Source: Capnocytophaga bilenii (GTDB lineage: Bacteria > Bacteroidota > Bacteroidia > Flavobacteriales > Flavobacteriaceae). From it: a stretch of DNA of 64,000 nucleotides. Each line of letters opens with the position of its first letter. Positions within the stretch are counted from its first letter, which is position 1. Shown one piece after another: positions 62,653 through 64,000 of the stretch. Location of the stretch: contig NZ_JAGDYP010000003.1 of assembly GCF_017565765.1 (NCBI RefSeq), positions 62,001 through 126,000 on the forward strand, in the 5' to 3' direction. Position numbers and translations under genes: made by a program. Below the pieces are notes generated by a model that was given only the letters and a program-made list of their open reading frames with translations, had not been told where the DNA came from and did no database searches.

Positions 62653-63489
62653 ATGGATATTACTAAAGAACAAGTAGAGAATTTAATAGATGAGGTACTT
62701 GAGCGTACAAGGCGTGAGGTGATTAGGTATGAGCTTTCGCCTGCTGAGGGCTTGCCTGTTACTGATAGCAAAGTGGGAGGAGTACCTTATATTCCTAAAG
62801 GAGGCAGTTTGCCCAGAACTTCAGATGGCAAACCGCTGTTTATGATAGCGCAAATTAACTGCGAGCAGTTGCCCGAAAATAACTTTTATCCTAAAACAGG
62901 GCTCTTGCAGTTTTGGATAAGAATCCCCGATAAAAAATATGTAGAGGAATACAACCAAGGACTTCGTAGTCGTTACGAAAGTGATGACCCCTTTGGCGAT
63001 GATAGCCGCAGGGTGTTGTATTACCCTACGCTTACTGAGGCAACTCCCTTTGAGAATTTTCAAGCAGAATATCATTTTTATGATGGGTGTATGCCTTTGA
63101 AAAAATCAAAAGAATTTGCTATGCACTTTACTAAAGATACCGAAGTGGTGAGCTCTCTGCTTTCGTGCTATCACCCTATTTTTATAGAAAAATGGAATGA
63201 AAAATTCGGTACCAATCTTCCTTTTTTGTATGGCTTATCTGATGAAGCCGATGAAGCCCTTGACGATTTTCTTCCTAACGGACAAGGAAACAAATTAGGG
63301 GGTTATGGAGAGGAAGCTGAGTATGGCAATTATTCTACTGAAGATTTCCGCACTTTCCCGCTATTGCAAATAGATTGTGATGATGAATTAGGCATAGACT
63401 GGGTAGAAGGGGTAGGGATTTTCCTTATTAAGGAAGAAGAACTTGCAGAATGTGATTTTACAGAGGTATATTACAATTTTCAGTTTTAA
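62653..63489 (+). CDS. DUF1963 (YwqG-like) protein, copy 1
   Basis: 278 residues from ATG 62653; an ATG at 62626 overlaps the Uma2 gene. Motifs: SKVGGVPYIPKGGSLPR, KPLFMIAQINCEQLPENNFY, GLLQFWIR and LLQIDCDDELGIDW, the YwqG pattern. Function unknown; relatives are often in polymorphic-toxin or immunity contexts. Confidence 0.88.
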   Translation: MDITKEQVENLIDEVLERTRREVIRYELSPAEGLPVTDSKVGGVPYIPKGGSLPRTSDGKPLFMIAQINCEQLPENNFYPKTGLLQFWIRIPDKKYVEEYNQGLRSRYESDDPFGDDSRRVLYYPTLTEATPFENFQAEYHFYDGCMPLKKSKEFAMHFTKDTEVVSSLLSCYHPIFIEKWNEKFGTNLPFLYGLSDEADEALDDFLPNGQGNKLGGYGEEAEYGNYSTEDFRTFPLLQIDCDDELGIDWVEGVGIFLIKEEELAECDFTEVYYNFQF

Positions 63490-63501
63490 AATATAGAGCT
63501 T

Positions 63502-64000
63502 ATGGGAATATGGCAATGGATAGAAAAAATATTTGGCGATGGTGAAGATGGATTGACAGAGAAGCAGCTAATAAGGCTGGAAAACTTTGCCGAAGCAGTA
63601 AAAACGGCAACGGCTCGTGAGGTAATACATATAGAGGCGCAGCCCTCTACCGATTTGGCAATTACCGATAGTAAGTTTGGGGGTGTTCCTTACTTGCCCC
63701 AAGGGGCAGCACTGCCTACAGCACGTAATGGCAAGCCGCTATTTATGTTGGCGCAAATCAATTGTGAGCAGTTGCCCGAAAATAGTATCTATCCTAAAAA
63801 AGGCTTGTTGCAAATATGGGTGGCTGCCAATGGCAAGTACTGCGGCAACCAATACAATCCTTATTCGCCCAATACACAACGCGTTATATATTATCCTACC
63901 TTAGATGAGGCTACAAACTACGATGATTTTAAGCAGCTATATCAGTTTGAAGGGAAACCTTTGCCTTTTGCCCCTACACAGGCGTATCGGCTAAGTTTTA
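63502..64000 (+). CDS. DUF1963 (YwqG-like) protein, copy 2, cut by window end
   Basis: The first 166 codons are present. MGIWQWIEKIFGDGEDGLTE precedes ITDSKFGGVPYLPQGAALPT and KPLFMLAQINCEQLPENSIY, closely similar to copy 1. It is 12 bp downstream of it in the same direction, so it is a tandem duplicate. Confidence 0.85.
   Translation, partial: MGIWQWIEKIFGDGEDGLTEKQLIRLENFAEAVKTATAREVIHIEAQPSTDLAITDSKFGGVPYLPQGAALPTARNGKPLFMLAQINCEQLPENSIYPKKGLLQIWVAANGKYCGNQYNPYSPNTQRVIYYPTLDEATNYDDFKQLYQFEGKPLPFAPTQAYRLSF

Overview
The window looks like chromosomal DNA of a member of the Bacteroidota, most likely a flavobacterium close to Capnocytophaga. The reasons are a SusC/SusD pair, promoters of the TTTG-N19-TAnnTTTG type (for example 27602-27632, 36297-36327 and 40983-41013), type III glutamine synthetase, an AccD without a zinc ribbon, a fused Hpt-Adk protein, and surface-type lipoproteins with acidic/lysine-rich residues just after the lipobox cysteine. 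Genus is inferred from gene content only; no rRNA is present.

Layout. 0.1-9.4 kb (minus strand): a polysaccharide utilization locus that looks aimed at host N-glycans (SusC, SusD, a frameshifted GH18 lipoprotein, a LamG lipoprotein), followed upstream by a GH92 alpha-mannosidase lipoprotein. 9.5-10.4 kb: a HigA-like/DUF6922 gene between two copies of a MITE-like element. 10.5-12.2 kb: outer-membrane DUF3078 protein, SufT-like and SufE. 12.5-14.4 kb: a membrane sulfatase. 14.4-23.8 kb: a tightly packed minus-strand run (hpt-adk fusion, obg, menA, a degenerate UPF0173 protein, pheA, secreted SOD, DUF2723 membrane protein, small membrane protein). 24-25.6 kb: a repeat lipoprotein and a nitroreductase.

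25.7-33.7 kb is the most striking region. A tyrosine recombinase sits 50 bp from one end of a 3.1 kb segment bounded by 37-bp inverted repeats (26540-26576 and 29660-29696, one mismatch). The right repeat lies inside a 1297-residue GIY-YIG/helicase/adenine-methylase restriction-modification protein and encodes its NPPY motif. The left repeat begins a promoterless, startless 340-codon open frame that is an alternative C-terminal (target-recognition) half of the same protein. Inversion would exchange the two halves in frame. A YhcG-type nuclease gene with its own promoter lies inside the segment, and a companion methylase-like gene is divergent from the large gene. This reads as a phase-variable restriction-modification system that switches DNA specificity.

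33.7-39.5 kb: deacetylase, NadR-like kinase, PnuC, thiamine-binding protein, tRNA-Leu(UAG), and three paralogous surface lipoproteins with duplicated flanks. 39.7-45.9 kb (plus strand): DUF1877, Uma2, a putative AbiF-type ncRNA upstream of an internally deleted Abi_2 gene, nadE, a single-chain type IIG-like R-M enzyme, purD. 46-56.6 kb (minus strand): DAACS symporter, two direct repeats of CRISPR-like spacing, type III glutamine synthetase, a large zinc protease, a type II R-M pair, CCG-domain oxidoreductase, HAD-like protein, menB. 56.6-64 kb: an S24 repressor, a toxin-antitoxin remnant (PIN toxin truncated), an ankyrin protein, accD, mvaD, Uma2 and two DUF1963 genes, the last cut by the window end.

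Intergenic DNA is crowded with several dispersed short-repeat families, notably an 11-bp tandem unit (TATCCTTCGCT and variants) embedded in a longer conserved block at five places. Three separate R-M systems plus remnants of at least two toxin/abortive-infection systems within about 33 kb mark this as a defence-rich, actively rearranging chromosome section.
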